A stretch of 64,000 bases of DNA from Azolla caroliniana (GCA_043228905.1 JBHGNT010000003.1:12276001-12340000), one strand, 5' to 3'. Shown: positions 31,052 through 44,757, counted from the first letter of the stretch. A program made the numbers and translations. Notes: a model not told the origin generated them from the letters alone.

Positions 31052-33088
31052 TCATTTTCTAGTCCACCCCGATTTGTTCGGTTCGGTTCGCGCTGATACC
31101 GGATCCTTCTGTCGGTTTTCCGGGATAGTCTTCGTCAGTATCGGTGTCGGTTCTTCCTTGGTCCGGATATCTGCAGCAGCGTCTGTCGGTGTCGGTTCCT
31201 CATCGTGCCGGATTTCCGGGTCTTGCTTGAACGGGTTGGCTAGCATATTTCCCTTATACGGCTTTAGCCGAAACCCATTTGCCCACTTACCGATGACTTC
31301 TCCAGACAACGTGCCGAGCTGATATGACCCATTGTACTCCTTGGTGATCCAGAACGGTCCGGTCCACCGAAACCGCAACTTTCCCGGCATGTTCCCCATC
31401 CGTGTCTGGAACAGTAGCACCGGTTTCCCGGCTTCGAACTCCTTTTCGTTGCCACGCCGGTGTCGGTCCATGAAAGCTTTTCTCCTCCTTTGCTCCAGTT
31501 CGAGTTGTAGTAAGCTGGCTATTCGGTTTTCTTCTAATTCCAACAACGTCGCCAGCCGGATTTGTTCGGACTCCTTCTCACCGGATCAGTAAGCTGGGGA
31601 TCTGGAACTCTACCGGCATGACCGCTTCTAAACCGAATACTAGTCGGAACGGGGTTGTCCGGATGCTGGTTTTGTACGTTGTTCGGTACGCCCATAGCGC
31701 GCTCTGCAATTTCGTATCCCAGTCGGTCCGGTTCTCGTTGACGATTTTTCGTAGGATGTTCTGCAAAGTTTTGTTCGTCGATTCCGCTAGTCCATTGGCT
31801 TGAGGGTAGTAGGGAGTACTCCTTTTATGTACCACCGCGTAAAATGACGTCAGGCTTTCTACTACCTGCCCGAGAAAGTGCCCTCCTTGGTCACTTATAA
31901 GCTCGATCGGGCATCCATACCGGCACCATATGCACTCGTACAAGAACTTTTCTGTGGACACGGCCGTGTTGTCCCGTAAGGCCTTCGCTTCTACCCATTT
32001 GGTGCAATAGTCGGTCACCACTATGACATACCGATTTCCGGTTCGCATTGCCGGTGGCTTGAAGGGACCGACAAAATCCAAACCCAACTTTTGAAACGGT
32101 TCCAATGGCAAGACCGGGTGGTGTGGCATCCGGGTCTTCTCCGTGGGTTGGCCCAGTCGTTGACACAAATCGCATTCTCTGCTATACTTCACGACATCTT
32201 TTAGGGTGGTGGGCCACCACAGTCCGCTCTGCCATATTTTCCGAGCCCGGCATAATGCCCGCCGGCAATTCCACAATGGGCTTCCCTGAGGATTAGATCC
32301 TTCTCATCGCTCTGCATTGCTTGTCTCCAGATGCCATCTGCCCCCTTGTGATAGAGGGTGTCTCCAACCAAGCAGAAATGTCTGCTTCTTACTGCTACCC
32401 TTTTCCTTTCATCGCGGTCCATGTTCTCCGGGGGTACTCCGGTGCTCAGGAACTAATGCATCTCAGTTAGCCACGTGTCTTCATCGGCTACCGTTGCATC
32501 CGTTGCCGGTTCCGTCGTGATCCGGAACAACTCGGCGTCGGGGAACTCATCCTGGACGCCGTCCCCTGCTTCTCCGGATTCGAGTCTGCTTAGGTAGTCC
32601 GCTACCGCATGTTGCGCCCCGGGTCGGTGGAAAATGTCGAATTCAAATTCCTGTAACAGCAGTGTCCATCGTGCAATTTTTCCCGTCAGGGATGCCTTCG
32701 AGACCAGGTAGAGTAGTGCCGAATGGTCCACATGGAAGGAAAACTTCCTTCCGAGCAGATAGTGCCTGTACTTTGTGACACTATACACCATTCCTAATGC
32801 CTCGCGTTCCGTCGTAGAGTAGTTCCGTTCGGCTTTTGAGAGTTTCCGGCTTGCGTAGTACACCGGTCGGTACCATTTCGGCTCCGTGAGTTGCATCAGA
32901 ACGCTGCCGATTGCTACGTCCGACGCGTCGACGAAGATGTGAAAACTTTTACTCCAATCCGGCGGTTACACCACCGGAGCTTGCGACAGCATAACCTTCA
33001 ACGCTTGGTAGGCTTTTTCCTCCGTCTCCGCCCATAGGAAGGGTACCCTGTGTACGGCGGCATGCAATGGTGTAGTGAAGTCTGCGAG
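31052..33088 (-). pseudogene. Gypsy B pol 3' half: RT end, RNase H, integrase
   Basis: From the A2 insertion leftwards on the minus strand: RT connection (VHRVPFLWAETEEKAY), RNase H (FHVDHSALLYLVSK, FHRPGAQHAVADYLSRLE), integrase with REAHCGIAGGHYAG, CDLCQRLGQPTEK, LDFVGPFKPPA, SDQGGHFL and NGLAESTNKT, so the catalytic D, D, E are all present. At the position of the A-family TGA it has Arg (DERKRVAV). Faults include TAA near 32966, TAG 32453, a frameshift near 32250 and one near 31575. The C-terminus (GPFWITKEYNGSYQLG, GFRLKPYKGNM) continues about 40 residues beyond the A protein to a TAG at 31052. Confidence 0.88.
33084..33088. repeat. Left target-site duplication of gypsy A2 (GCGAG)
   Basis: It matches GTGAG at 47805-47809 with one CpG transition. 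Removing A2 and one copy restores the RT reading WHLADFTTPLHAAVH. Confidence 0.85.
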
Positions 33089-33544
33089 TGTTAATCGGCT
33101 AATTACTAACTACTACCGATACAGAAGAGTGAACGTCGCTACTCAACGTTCTAACAAGGAATTGTGTTTTACGAACAAAAATATACTATATTAATCGGTA
33201 ATTACCGTGATCGTTACTTAGTTATAAATTAGGAAGCTTGCACTTAAGAACATAGACAATAGAAAGAACACAGAATCCGTACATGATATTCCTAACTTAA
33301 ACTTATATTACTAAATAAATGACCTTTCTTACAATGCCTTCGGTTCCCTTTTATAGGTATACCGAAGGTCTTTTCTCATCAAGAACTATTCCTACTTACT
33401 ATCAAGAATTACAAAATTATCTAACTAACTTAGTTCTCTTCGTTCACTGCTGAGTCATCGATCCGAACAGTCGATCCGAACCGACTCCGTTTTCGACGCT
33501 TTCCCACTTGTTCGGTAAAACTGACTGTCCGGGTCCGGGTAACA
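33089..33544 (-). repeat. 3' LTR of gypsy A2
   Basis: Ends TGTTA/TAACA. Followed on the + strand by CTTGGCACGTCCGTCGG, as in A1. Confidence 0.95.
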
Positions 33545-33588
33545 CTTGGCACGTCCGTCGGCCAGGACCTTGTCCAACGAACCCACGC

Positions 33589-36261
33589 CTATTCCTGTAG
33601 CTCTTCATCCGAATCGTTCAGAATATAAAAAATCGAAGGCTCTCCTGGCCTTGTATGTATTCCATCTATATCTTCCTCTTCATCTTCATCTTCATCTTTG
33701 TCACAGTCTTCATTCGGAGCAGGTTTTGAATGTTGTGATTCGGTTGGCTGCTTTGGTTCACTTCTTCCGGGAGCTTGAAGACCAGGAGTCTTGCTGGTTC
33801 TTTCGGCTTCGATTTTATCCTACTGGACGGAAGTACCTATATCATTTTTGTCGAATTCTTGCATAATACGTTGAATTTCTTCTCTGTAAAATGCCGCAAT
33901 TTCGTCCATATCTTTCATGATATCCTCTTGGATATTGTCAATATCCTTTTGTGCCATTTTAAAAAAACCTGCACCTTGGACCTGACGGTTATTTTTGTCG
34001 GCACGCAATAACTGTAATTCCGCCACTTGTGCCGTCCATAACTTCCATCCTTGCGCAAGGGATTCGTCGATCATTTTCTTTGCTAGGTTTCGATGTTTCC
34101 CTATGATGTGCTGCACTTTGTCCTTAGTGATGCTTGCGTCGAATTGAGCGGCTTGCAACTCTTTCCGTAAATCCGTAATGGTGGCTCGGTTTTCACTTTC
34201 AGCCTGCATTAGTTTGGATTCGACTACATATATGTCTAACCGCCTTTGTTCCGATATCTTCCGGATTTCGTTCAGTTGTTGTTCGAATGCAGATTTCTCT
34301 TTGCTCCATTCCTCCTGCTGTTCCGTAATTCTTCTGTTGACTTCTTCAAGACTCCGCTCTTTTTCTGTCAATTGACTTTCCTGTGACACTATATACCTTT
34401 CGAATTCCTCAATTTGTTCGGTATATGTATGATTGGCCGTCTTAGCTTCTTCCAGATTTTTCTGTAATTCGTTTATTAATTGATTTTTTTCTTCGAGAAC
34501 TTTGTATTGGCCATTCTGAATGGTTTCTATTTGTTTTTCTAATTCTATAGTTCGAAATACAGCATTGTTGGCCCTTGTTGTTTCTGCTTGACGTGCTTTC
34601 TCGGCGTCCTCCAATTTCTGCTGCCATTCTGACTCCGACGCCATAGGTCGTGCCTGTGTTCCCGATTTGTTTAGACTTTCTTTTAGTTCTTTATTTTCTG
34701 CCTGTATGTTACAAAACTGACGTTTCAGCACCTCCGCCAATGCTGATACACTTTTGTATCTTTCAGCCATATCACTGGCTGCTTTGCGTGCCTTTTCATA
34801 TTCTCTATGAATTTCGACCAGTGCTTCATGTAATGGTGGCATTTCAATAGCCTCCCCTCTATTCTGTGCATTTCTTTTCCGACCGATTTTCTCTATCTCT
34901 GCTTTTTCTTGAGGTTCCAACACTCCTCGTAAGGAATTCTGTATCATTATTCGGTCATGTTGTTCTTGAGCCAGCCATTCTGATACTTCTGTCAATCTTC
35001 TAGCCAACCATTCAACCAGTTCGTATGAAGTTCCGAACTGTAAAATGGCAGCTAATTCATGTGCTGCTGGTGGAATATCCAAGCACCCATGTGCTTCCCG
35101 AATTGCTACTTTTGAAGATTGTCCTTGTTGAAGTTGTGTCGAAACGCTCTCATTCCCTGGTTTTATTACTTCTGTTACTACAGGCGTATTCGAATTTTCC
35201 TTTGTGCGTTGCCTTTTCGGTGCTGACTCATCACTGTTTTCTGGTTGGAATTGCCGATTAGCCTTTTGTTTAACCCTTGTCCTTTGTGGCATCTTCTCTG
35301 CTTGTTGTCGATTTTCTGTCGACTGCTGCTTGTTTATCAAATGGTCAACTGTTTCTTGTTCGGCTGCTAGTTGCCTGTTTTCGGAATTCTCTGGTCTTGG
35401 TGGTTCCGACTGAGGCATTTCCATTTGTATATTATCGGCATGTGTCGATTCTTCCTCTATCCATTCTTCATGTGCTACCTGTCGGTGTCTTCGAGGTGCT
35501 TGTACTATCGGTGGTCTTCTTGATTGAACAGGAATTTCCGATTCTTGAATCGGAAACAATACCGATAGCCAACGACCAAAAATTTGCTTCATTGGTTTTC
35601 CTGTTTTTACCCCTTGTAGCTGCTCTTTCAGAGCTTCCCCCGACAATAGTGGCCAGTTGAAATCCTCTTTTTCGTATGCGGCTATGATAAACCCAGCCCT
35701 GTTTTTCGGCATACAATAAAAACGAGGACTGACAAATCCCACCTCTAGTAAAAATCTAGCCACTTCATGGAAAAACTCATCCCGACCTCCATAAGTCTGA
35801 TATGCTTTTGCCGAGGGTGAGTATTCTCCGAAATACGATTGGAGTGCTTCTGATGAAGGTTTTTTAACTGCATCAAAGCGTCCTATTGGCATCTGTAATG
35901 CATTTCGTATTTTCTTTGTGGTGACCTTGGTGATGTCTAATTGTTGTACCAATTCTTCCGCCTGCGGATGAGGTTCCGTTTCTGCTACTTTGATGAAACC
36001 TTGTAAGTTTCTCTCATGAAGCCACAGTCGCAGTTCTTCAGACACAGGAATCGGCATGACTTCTGTGTTTGCTTGTTCTGAATCACTTGTCGATGACGGT
36101 TGGAAATCTGCACAGCTTCTGTAGCGATGAAAATCAGAAAAACAGAGTTTGGGCGAGCTAGGGCACGAAGGCTCAGAATGTTTCGAGATCTGCACTCGTT
36201 TCTGTTGCTTTGGCGACACAGAAGATAGAGAAATATGCTTTAAAGATATTAACTTATGCAT
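33589..36261 (-). pseudogene. Gypsy A2 ORF3, 890 codons with one late stop
   Basis: ATG 36261 begins MHKLISLKHISLSS. Layout: low-complexity leader 1-67; N-domain about 70-237 with LRLWLHERNLQ, FGEYSPSAKAYQT (about 144-156), GFVSPRFYCMPKN and FGRWLSVLFPIQ; Pro/Gln-rich linker to about 400; coiled coil about 400-740 with many E/K/Q heptads; C-module about 746-813 (VAELQLLRADKNNRQVQ, GFFKMAQKDI); acidic tail ending DEELQE. The only break is TAG at codon 814 (33820-33822), where A1 has TTG. An upstream in-frame ATG at 36336 is less likely, as it lies before the presumed leader and is absent in A1. Cys/His knuckles, catalytic motifs and membrane helices are not seen. Confidence 0.88.
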
Positions 36262-36364
36262 TATGACTAAAGAATAGTAATTGGTATTAATGTAGGAATT
36301 AATTAGTATTAACTCTACGTGTAGTGGTTGTACCACTTACTAATAATAATGCAATTCCTCTTCC

Positions 36365-36372
36365 TATTTATA
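36365..36372 (-). promoter_or_regulatory. TATA box upstream of ORF3 (A2)
   Basis: Minus-strand CTATAAATAGGAAGAGG is conserved with A1, about 105 nt upstream of the ORF3 ATG. In A1 a short upstream reading frame (ATG ATT ATT) lies in the leader; here that ATG is ATT-like and absent. Confidence 0.6.
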
Positions 36373-36468
36373 GTCGATTCAGACTGTTATGGCAAGATTC
36401 TATTTCTGCATTGACAAGAACTATTGAGTTAGTTAGTTTTTATTTATTTATTTTATTTATTTTATTTT

Positions 36469-39400
36469 TTATTCTTCCGTTTGAATAAACGGGTTTACCG
36501 GCATATCTCCCAAATACGGTTTAAGCCGGAATCCATTTACCCATTTCGGTAAAACCTCTCCGGTTAATGATCCCAGCTGATACGTACCATTTTTTACTAT
36601 TAATTATCCATACTGGACCTGTCCATCTATACCGGAGTTTCCCAGGCATAAGTCCCATTTTCGTCTGGAATACCAATACCGGTTTCCCAATTTCGAATTG
36701 CTCTTCCGATTTCCTTCGATGTCGATTTACGAATGCCTTGATTTGTCTCTGCTTGTGTTCTAGTGCTGACATTGATTGAATCCATTCTTCTTCTAATACT
36801 AATAAAGCCTCTTTGCGTATCTGCTCCGATTCTATTTCATTTAACTTATTGGTCGCTTGGATACGAAGTGTCGGAATTTGAAATTCGATCGGCATAACAG
36901 CTTCAAGTCCGAATGCCATTCGGAAAGGTGTTGATTTAATGGATGTTTTGTACGAAGTACGATATGCCCATAATGCACTATTTAACTTTTGATCCCAATC
37001 AGTACGATTTTCATTCACTATCTTCTTTAAAATTGTTTGAATTGTTTTATTTGTCGATTCTGCCAATCCATTAGCTTGGGGATAGTAAGGCGTACTTTTC
37101 TTATGAACTACGGCATAATAATTGGTTAATTCGTGAATTAACTTGTTAATAAAATGAGTGCCTTGATCGCTTACCAATTCTATTGGGCAACCGAATCGAC
37201 ACCATATATACTCATACAGGAATTTTGTTGTGGATGCTGTTGTATTGTCTCTGAGAGCTTTTGCTTCAACCCATTTTGTGCAATAGTCGGTCGCAATTAT
37301 GATATATCGATTACCGGTTCTTGCAGTTGCTGGTTTGAATGGGCCAACAAAATCTAAGCCCCATTTCTGAAATGGCTCAAGAGGTAAAACCGGTTGAAAA
37401 GGCATTCGATCCTTTTCGGTCGGTTGCCCCATTCTTTGACACAAATCGCATTTCTTACAGTATTCGTTAGCATCTTTCATCACCGTTGGCCACCATAACC
37501 CGCTATTCCATATTTTTCTGGTTGTTGCTTCTCCTGCGTAATGACCGCCAGCAATTCCACAATGTGACTCTGTTAATATGGCTAATTTTTCAAATTTCCG
37601 TACTGCCCTTCGCCATATTCCATCCGCTCCTTTATGATACAACACGTCATTAAATAAACAAAAATTTCGACTTCGTACTGCAATTCTTTTTCATTCATCT
37701 GTCGACATGTGTTCGACCGGAATTCCTGTTGATAGAAATATCGTCATTTCGGAAATCCATTCATCCTCTTTTTCCTCATTCATTTCTTGTGCTTTTACTG
37801 CCTCAACCCGAAATAATTGAGTATCTGGAAAATCATCTTTAACACCAACCGCTTCTTCTCCAGATTCAAGCCGACTGAGATAGTCAGCAATCGCGTGCTG
37901 TGCTCCTGGTCGATGTATAATGTCGAATTCAAACTCTTGAAGTAATAACGTCCATTTGGCTAACTTGCCTGTCAATTCTTGTTTGGAAACTAGATATAGT
38001 AAAGCCGAATGATCCACATGAAATGTAAATTTCTTACCCAAAAGGTAATGTCGAAATTTGTTCACACTATATATCATTCCCAAAGCTTCTCTTTCGGTTG
38101 TTGAATAGTTTCTTTCGGCCGACGAAAGTTTCCTACTGGCATAGTATACCGGCCTATACCAGTTTGGTTCGGATAATTGCATTACAGCACTGCCTATGGC
38201 AATGTCCGACGCATCGACGAAAACATGAAATGGTTTGTTCCAGTCCGGTGGTTGGACTACCGGAACCTTTGTCAGCATCTTCTTGAGACATTCGTATGCA
38301 TCTTGTTCTATACTTGTCCATATAAAAGGAACTTTGTGTACTGCTGTGTGTAACGGAATAGCAATGTCTGCTAGATATCTAATCATTCTACTGTGCCACC
38401 GAATTTGACCCAAAAATCTACTTAGAGCTTTAGCATTTGTCGGTGGTGTTGCCTCAATAATTGCTTTAACTTTGTCCGGGTCCACTGCAATCCCTTCTTG
38501 ACTGACAATATGCCCAAGTAACGTACCACTCATTACTTCGAATGCGCATTTGGCTGGATTTAAGCTAAGACGCCCTTTTCGACATTTTTCTAAACATAGC
38601 CGTAAATGCTCAAAATGATCAGCTTTCCGACTATATACTGCAAAATCATCTAAAAACACCTGCATGAAAGCTGGAATATATTCCCCGAATATTTCCTGTA
38701 TTACCCGCTGAAATGTAGCTGGAGCTGTTTTTAAACCGAACATCATTACTACTGCCACAAAGACACCCCATTCTGTGACAAAAGCTGTCTTTTCCTGATC
38801 TTCCGGATTCATCCGTACTTGGTTGTACCCACTGAACCCATCCAAGAAACTATAAATTTCATGTCCCGCTACTACATCTAATATCCCATCTGTGAATGGT
38901 AACGGAAACGCATCCGTAATTGTCGCTGCATTCAATTTTCTGTAATCCACACATACGCGAATTTTCCCATTCTTTTTCGGAACTACTACTATCGGACTCA
39001 GCCATGTTGATTTTTTGACGGATCAAATAAATCCTACTTTTAAGAGTTTATCGATTTCTTCTTTTACTTTGATAGCATAATTCGGATTCAACCTGTACCT
39101 GCGTTGTTGTACTGGCTTTGCATCTTTATGCAAATTGATTTGATGTTGACAAAAAGCGGGATCCAGACCTTTCATATCGTCAAACGACCATGCAAAAACA
39201 TCTTTATATTGTAATAGTAATGTTGTTAATGTCCGTTTGTCATTTTCCGCCAAATCTCTAGCAATCAAGACTATTTTTCTTTCACCATCCTCTACTCCTG
39301 CCAAATCGATCTCCTCTAATGCTGAGGCTTGCACTCTCTGAGATACCTTCATTTCCTTATCTGTAGCTTCTTGTTGCATTCGTATTTCTTTCATTGTTTG

Positions 39401-40036
39401 CTCATCTATTGGCACTTCTTCGTGTGAGTCTACATATGGTGTTAATGCTTGCAAAATATCTACCTCAAATAGAGGGATGATTTTCTGATTATCATTAAAA
39501 TACTGACTTTCGTCTTCCTCGTCCAATCCTTCCATCATATTAACTGCTTCTGCATGTACAGGTAAACTCTGTTTGCTTGTTGTCACTTTGTTGTGTGTCG
39601 GAATCCTGACCTTAGTTTTTCCTTTCCTAAATGTTAGCACATTTTGTTTCCAATTTTGTTTGATATTAGCTGTCTTTAACCATGGTCTCCCCAATAACAA
39701 GGGGTATGCTCCCTGTGCTTCTAACTGCAAAATTACTGCTGAAATCTGAAAACTGTGTCCCCCGATTATTACATCCAGTTGTCGAAGCAAACCAATCGGT
39801 CGTACCGTACTTGTATCTGCCATTCGTAACCAAAACGGACATGCTTCCCATTCCGTGATTCCTAGTTTTTCACATGTAGCTTTGTTAATCACATTAACTC
39901 CCGAGCCTCCATCTATAATCACATTTCCGATTTCTTGCCCGTAAAGTATTACCTTAATCGACGGATTCTGTTCATCCATGATCGAAGGGTTATTACTTGG
40001 CTGATTGTAGTGTACTGCTATTTGTTCGGAACCTTT
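36469..40036 (-). pseudogene. Gypsy A2 pol: protease, RT, RNase H, integrase
   Basis: The reading continues left of copia II: protease VIIDGGSGVNVIN; RT VCVDYRKLNAATITDAF and VFLDDFAVYS; RNase H FHVFVDASDIAIGSAVMQ; integrase HCGIAGGHYAG, CKKCDLCQRMG, LDFVGPFKPATA, VSDQGTHF and NGLAEST, with all three catalytic acids present. Stops: TGA near 39023 (CGA in A1, FIRPV) and TGA at 37691, which A1 also has. A one-base gain in a T run near 36596 shifts the last 40 codons. The pol is close to intact apart from these. Confidence 0.92.
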
Positions 40037-40041
40037 ATATG
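40037..40041. repeat. Left target-site duplication of copia II (ATATG)
   Basis: It is identical to 45364-45368. The uninterrupted site in A1 reads CCTTTATATGCAATT. Confidence 0.95.
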
Positions 40042-40644
40042 TGTAAGGAATAGGCCCTTCTATTCACCTTCTTCGCTCGGCCACAACCGAGTAAGCGCGA
40101 ATCGATGGAGCAGAAAATAGGAACCACACGGAGAAACAAAACGCGAGTACACAGGGATTAACGTGGAAAACCCTAGACGGGAAAAACCACGGGAGTACAA
40201 GACTCCAAACCAACACTATACAGAGAAGTATACAATGGCGAGCTGCAAGGCGACGACCTTGAGCTCGTTGTCCTCGCCACAGGCGGCGGAAATACACAGA
40301 GGCGTCTACCTCTTCCTCTCTCGCGCTCTATCTCTCTCACGGCTGCTCTCTCTTCACTCCTCTAAAGTGGAAAAACAGAAAAATGAGAAGCAACAGTAAA
40401 ACTGTTTGCCCTAAGTCATATTTATACTTATATGACTTTGGGCTATTTACAACTATAGCCTCAGGGGCCCATAGCAAACATATTCACGGATATGTCCCTG
40501 CATCCGGATCGCTTTCCGGGTACATTCGTCATCCGGCACCGAAACCGGGGTCTTCGTCATCCGGATCCGAAACCGAAACCGGGCTCGTCGGCATTCATCT
40601 CCGATATCCGACCATCCCATCCGAAAGGGACCGAAATCCCAACA
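40042..40644 (-). repeat. 3' LTR of copia II
   Basis: Starts TGTAAGGAATAGG and ends CCCAACA on the + strand. Minus-strand TATA-like TATAAGTATAAATATGAC is near 40415-40432. It contains GGTTTTTCCCGTCTAGGG, typical of this copia group. Confidence 0.97.
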
Positions 40645-40654
40645 AACTCCCCCT
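40645..40654 (-). other. Polypurine tract of copia II
   Basis: Minus-strand AGGGGGAGTT lies between the polyprotein stop and the 3' LTR. Confidence 0.92.
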
Positions 40655-43600
40655 TCACTTCGGCATGGGATGTCTCTCCAATCCGATCCTCTTCCGGCAT
40701 GCTTCCAGCTTGTCGGGTGTGAGCACCTTGGTCAGCATATCCGACCCGTTCTCGTCCGTGTGGATCTTCGTCAGCACGAACTCCTTGTCTTCTATCCTTT
40801 CCCGGATCCAGTGATATCTTCGCTGGATGTGCTTCGTCCGGGAGTGATAGGCCGCGTTCTTTGCAAGGTGGATTGCACTCTGACTGTCGCAGTAGAGTCG
40901 GTACTCCTCCTGCCGGATACCGAGCTCTCTAATGAAGTCCTTCATCCATATTATTTCCTTGCCGGCTTCAACAGCCGTCATGTACTCCGCCTCCGTGGTT
41001 GACAACGCAACCGTCTTCTGCAGCCTCGACTGCCATGAAACAACTCCCCCTGCATACGTCATCACATACCCTGATGTGGACCGGCTGGTATCTGCATCAG
41101 CCGACATATCCGAATCGGTGAAACCGTCGAGTTCGGGTTTACCGGAGCCGAATCGGAGGTACACATTCGCTGTGCCCTTCAGGTATCGGAGTATCCACTT
41201 GACCGCGTTCCAATGCTCTTTGCCGGGATTGCTCATGTACCGGCTCACCACTCCGACTGCATATCCGATGTCCGGTCTCGTACACACCATGGCGTACATC
41301 AAGCTCCCGACGGCTGAGGCATACGGTACTTTCATCATATCCTCCTTTTCAGCCTTTGTCTTGGGACTTTGCTTGCTGGACAGCTTGCAGTTTGTTGGGA
41401 GGGTCGATCCGACCGGTCTTGCTTCCGACATGTTGAACCGGTGAAGCACCTTCGTCACGTACTTCTCCTGTGACAGCCACAACTGCTTCTTCTTCCGGTC
41501 CCGGATGATGTGCATCCCTAGTATTTGCCTCGCCGGACCCAGGTCCTTCATTGAGAAGGTTCGGTGAAGAGCCTTCTTCAGCATCCGTATCTTGACCTGA
41601 TCCCGTCCGACGATCAACATGTCGTCCACGTACAGGAGGAGTATTAGAAAGTCTCCTCCTTCGAACTTCTTCACAAACACGCAGTGGTCGGACTGCGTTT
41701 TGAGGTACCCTTCGTCGGTCATGAAGGAGTCGAACTTCCGGTACCATTGCCGGGGAGCCTGCTTCAGTCCGTAAAGGCTCTTCTTCAACCGGCATACCAG
41801 GTGCTCCTTCCCTTTCTTCTCGAATCCTTCCGGTTGCTGCATGTAGATCTCTTCATCGAGGTCGCCGTGAAGGAATGCCGTCTTCACGTCCATCTGTTCT
41901 ACCTCGAGGTCCATGCTTGCCGCTATGCTCAGCACCGTCCGGATGGAGGTCATCTTCACTACCGGGGCAAATATCTCGTCGAAGTCGACGCCCTTCTTCT
42001 GCTGAAACCCCTTCACCACGATCCTGGCTTTGTATCTCGGGGGTTTTCCGGCATCTCCCGGTTTCAGCTTGAACACCCACTTGTTTCGAAGTGCCCGCTT
42101 TCCTTTCGGCAACTCCACAAGTTCATATGTGTGGTTCTCATGCAGGGAATCCATCTCGTCCTGCATGGCACTCAACCACCTGCGGCTCTGGGTGTCATGC
42201 TTCGCTTCCTCAAAGCTCTCCGGCTCCCCCTCGTCGGTTAGCAACACGTGCTCTGGTTCCGGAAATCTCCGGGGGGGCCTTCTCTCTCTTTGAGGGTATC
42301 TCCGTTTCGGAGCTTCGGTAACCGGTTCTTCCGATTCTTCTTCTTCATCCGAATCCATTTCGGGATCGGGGCCGGTTCCGGTATCATTTTCATCTTCTTC
42401 GGCCGGTTCTGTTTCTTCACCGTCTTCGGCCGGGTCCTCGAGTGCTAACCGGTCCCTTGCCGGTCGGGACTGCTCCTCGTAGAGTTTATCCTCACCGGTC
42501 GACTTGGAGCTCTTCATCTTCTTCTCCGACTCCCAGTCGGCGAGTGTCTTGTCCTCCATAAAGACGATATCTCGACTCCTGAATATCTTCTTGTCGACCG
42601 GGTCCCATACTCGGTAGCCGAACTCGTCGTCGCCGTAACCGAGGAATATGCATGGCCGGGTCTTCGGATCTAGCTTTCCTCTCCGGTCCTTCGCCACGTG
42701 CACGTATGCGAGACACCCGAACACCTTCAGATGCCGGTAGGATACTTCCCTACCGGTCCACACTCTCTGCGGCGTGTCTCCGTCCAAAGGTACTGAGGGT
42801 GATCGGTTTATCACATATGTCGCCGTCGACATTGCCTCAGCCCAAAACCCCTTGGGTAATTTCGCATGCGCCAGCATACTCCGAACCCTCTCCATTATGG
42901 TCCGGTTCATCCTCTCAGCCAGCCCGTTCAGTTCCGGCGTCTTCGGCACAGTAAACTCGAGCCGGATTCCCTTCGAGCGACAGTACTCCTGGAACTGCCC
43001 CCGGTATTCCCCTCCGTTATCCGCTCGTATCGCTTTCAGCTTCTTGCCGGATTCCCTTTCCACTCTCGCGTGGAGTTCTTTGAAGACGCACAACACTTGG
43101 TCCTTTGTCTTCAACGGTGCCGTCCACAGTCTTCGGCTGTGATCATCTATGAAAGTTACGAAGTACTGGGCTCCGCCATGTGACTTCGTTTCTACCTGAC
43201 ACACGTCGGTGTGCACCAACTCCAATGGTGCGCTACGTCTCGTCGGTGGTCTTGAGTGGAAGGAGGTTCGGTTCTGCTTACCGGCCAGGCAGTCGGTGCA
43301 CTTCTCCAGGTGCACATGCTTCACCGGAATAAGGTTGTCTTCTGCAAGCCTCTTCATCCCCTTCTCACTCATGTGGCACAGTCTTTTGTGCCACAGCTCA
43401 CCGGCAGTGTCGGCTGCCACATTCAGCTCTTCCGGACATAACCGGGCATTCATCAGGTACAGTGTGTTGACCTTCCGGGCCCGAGCCACTATCAAGCTCC
43501 CCTTGCTGAACTTCATGACACCGTTCCGGATGCTACCCGTGTAGCCTTCATCATCTAGCCTCCCGGCCGAAATCAGGTTCAGTCGGACCTCCGGAACGTG

Positions 43601-44731
43601 TCGGACATTCTTCAGCAGCATTTTGCATCCGGTCGGGGTTGTCAACCACACGTCTCCTATGCCGGCAATCCGGCACGTACCTTCGTTTCCCATCCGAACA
43701 CAGCCATGCTCGCCGGCTGTGTAGGATGAGAAGTATCTTCTCTCCGGGGTCAGGTGGAACGATGCTCCGGAATCGACCACCCAGGTCGTCTCATCGCCGG
43801 CAATGTTTAGTTCACCTTCTTCGGTGATGAGCATGATCTCCTCTTCACTTGCCGCGAGTGCCGTCGTTCCTTTCCGGTCCTGTCCTCGCCGATCCGAACC
43901 ATTCCGGTCCGTGGCTCCCCGGTATGCACCGTTTCTCTCCGGTGACTTCTTCGAATCGGTGTTGTCGGTTCCATTGTCTTTTCGGTAATGCCGACAATTC
44001 TTTCGGAAGTGCCCCGGCTTCCCACAGTGGAAGCATGTGGGCCTTCCTCTTGACTGCGACCGGGTCCCCGACTTCTCCCGTCTTTGCGGACTCCGGTTCC
44101 ATTGTCTTCCCCGATCCGATTCGGTAAACAACATCTTCGGGTCGGAGGCCGGTTCCTTATCTCTCCGACGCGCTTCTTCATTCAAAATACTTGTCTTTAC
44201 CGTTTGTAAGGACAAGTTATCTTCGGTGCAGGAGGTGCTGAGAGTCACCACCAAGTTCTCCCAGCTTTCTGGCAATGTACACATCAGGATGATGGCTTGC
44301 ATTGCATCCTCCAACGGGAACTTAATCGCCGCAAGCTGGTTCACGAATCCCATGAACGTGCTTACGTGTTCAACCATACTCTCGCCGTCCCGGTACTTGA
44401 GGTTCACTATCTTCCTCATCAGGGAGGTCCGGTTCAACGCATTCTTCCTCTCGTAGAGGCCCGACAGCTTCTTCCACATCTCATATGCGTTGGTGTCGTT
44501 CGCCACATGTTGTAGGACGCTTACATCGACATATTGTCGGATCGTCGCTACGGCTTTCCGGTTCAGGAGCTTCCACTCCGACTCAAGTACCCCCTTCGGT
44601 ATTTCCGACCTGTCAATCGGTTCGTACAGGTCCCGAACAATCAGAAGATCCTCCATCTTGATCTTCCAGTCGGCCTAATTCTGTGCATTCAGCACCATCA
44701 TCCCCGGCTGCCCACTACCGCCGCCTTCCAT
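40655..44731 (-). CDS. Copia II gag-pol polyprotein (one in-frame TAG at codon 19)
   Basis: The natural start is probably ATG 44731 (MEGGGSGQPGMMVLNAQN), 15-16 nt after the primer site. A TAG at 44675-44677 interrupts it. From ATG 44656 an uninterrupted frame of 1333 residues follows. Positions in that frame: gag 1-205; zinc knuckle CFHCGKPGHFRKNC 208-221; protease WVVDSGASFHL with Asp 295; integrase HKRLCHMSEKGM..CTDC about 425-460, then VHTDVCQ, IRADNGGEY and LNGLAERMNRT; acidic spacer; RT with FLHGDLDEEIYM and LLLYVDDMLIVG; RNase H with STSGYVMTYAGG and ALSTTEAEYM to the end MPK. All catalytic residues are present. The amber is probably a Tyr codon (TAC/TAT) mutated, since related gags read NYxxWK here. 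Translation from 44656 would lose 25 residues. Confidence 0.95.
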
Positions 44732-44745
44732 TTTCTGCAACAGTC

Positions 44746-44757
44746 GCTCTGATACCA
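44746..44757 (-). other. Primer-binding site of copia II
   Basis: Minus-strand TGGTATCAGAGC, perfect, 3 nt inside the 5' LTR. Confidence 0.95.

Noticed and set aside
44746-44757. Initiator Met-tRNA-like 12-mers as tRNA genes
   Set aside because: They are primer-binding sites next to LTRs; no cloverleaf surrounds them.
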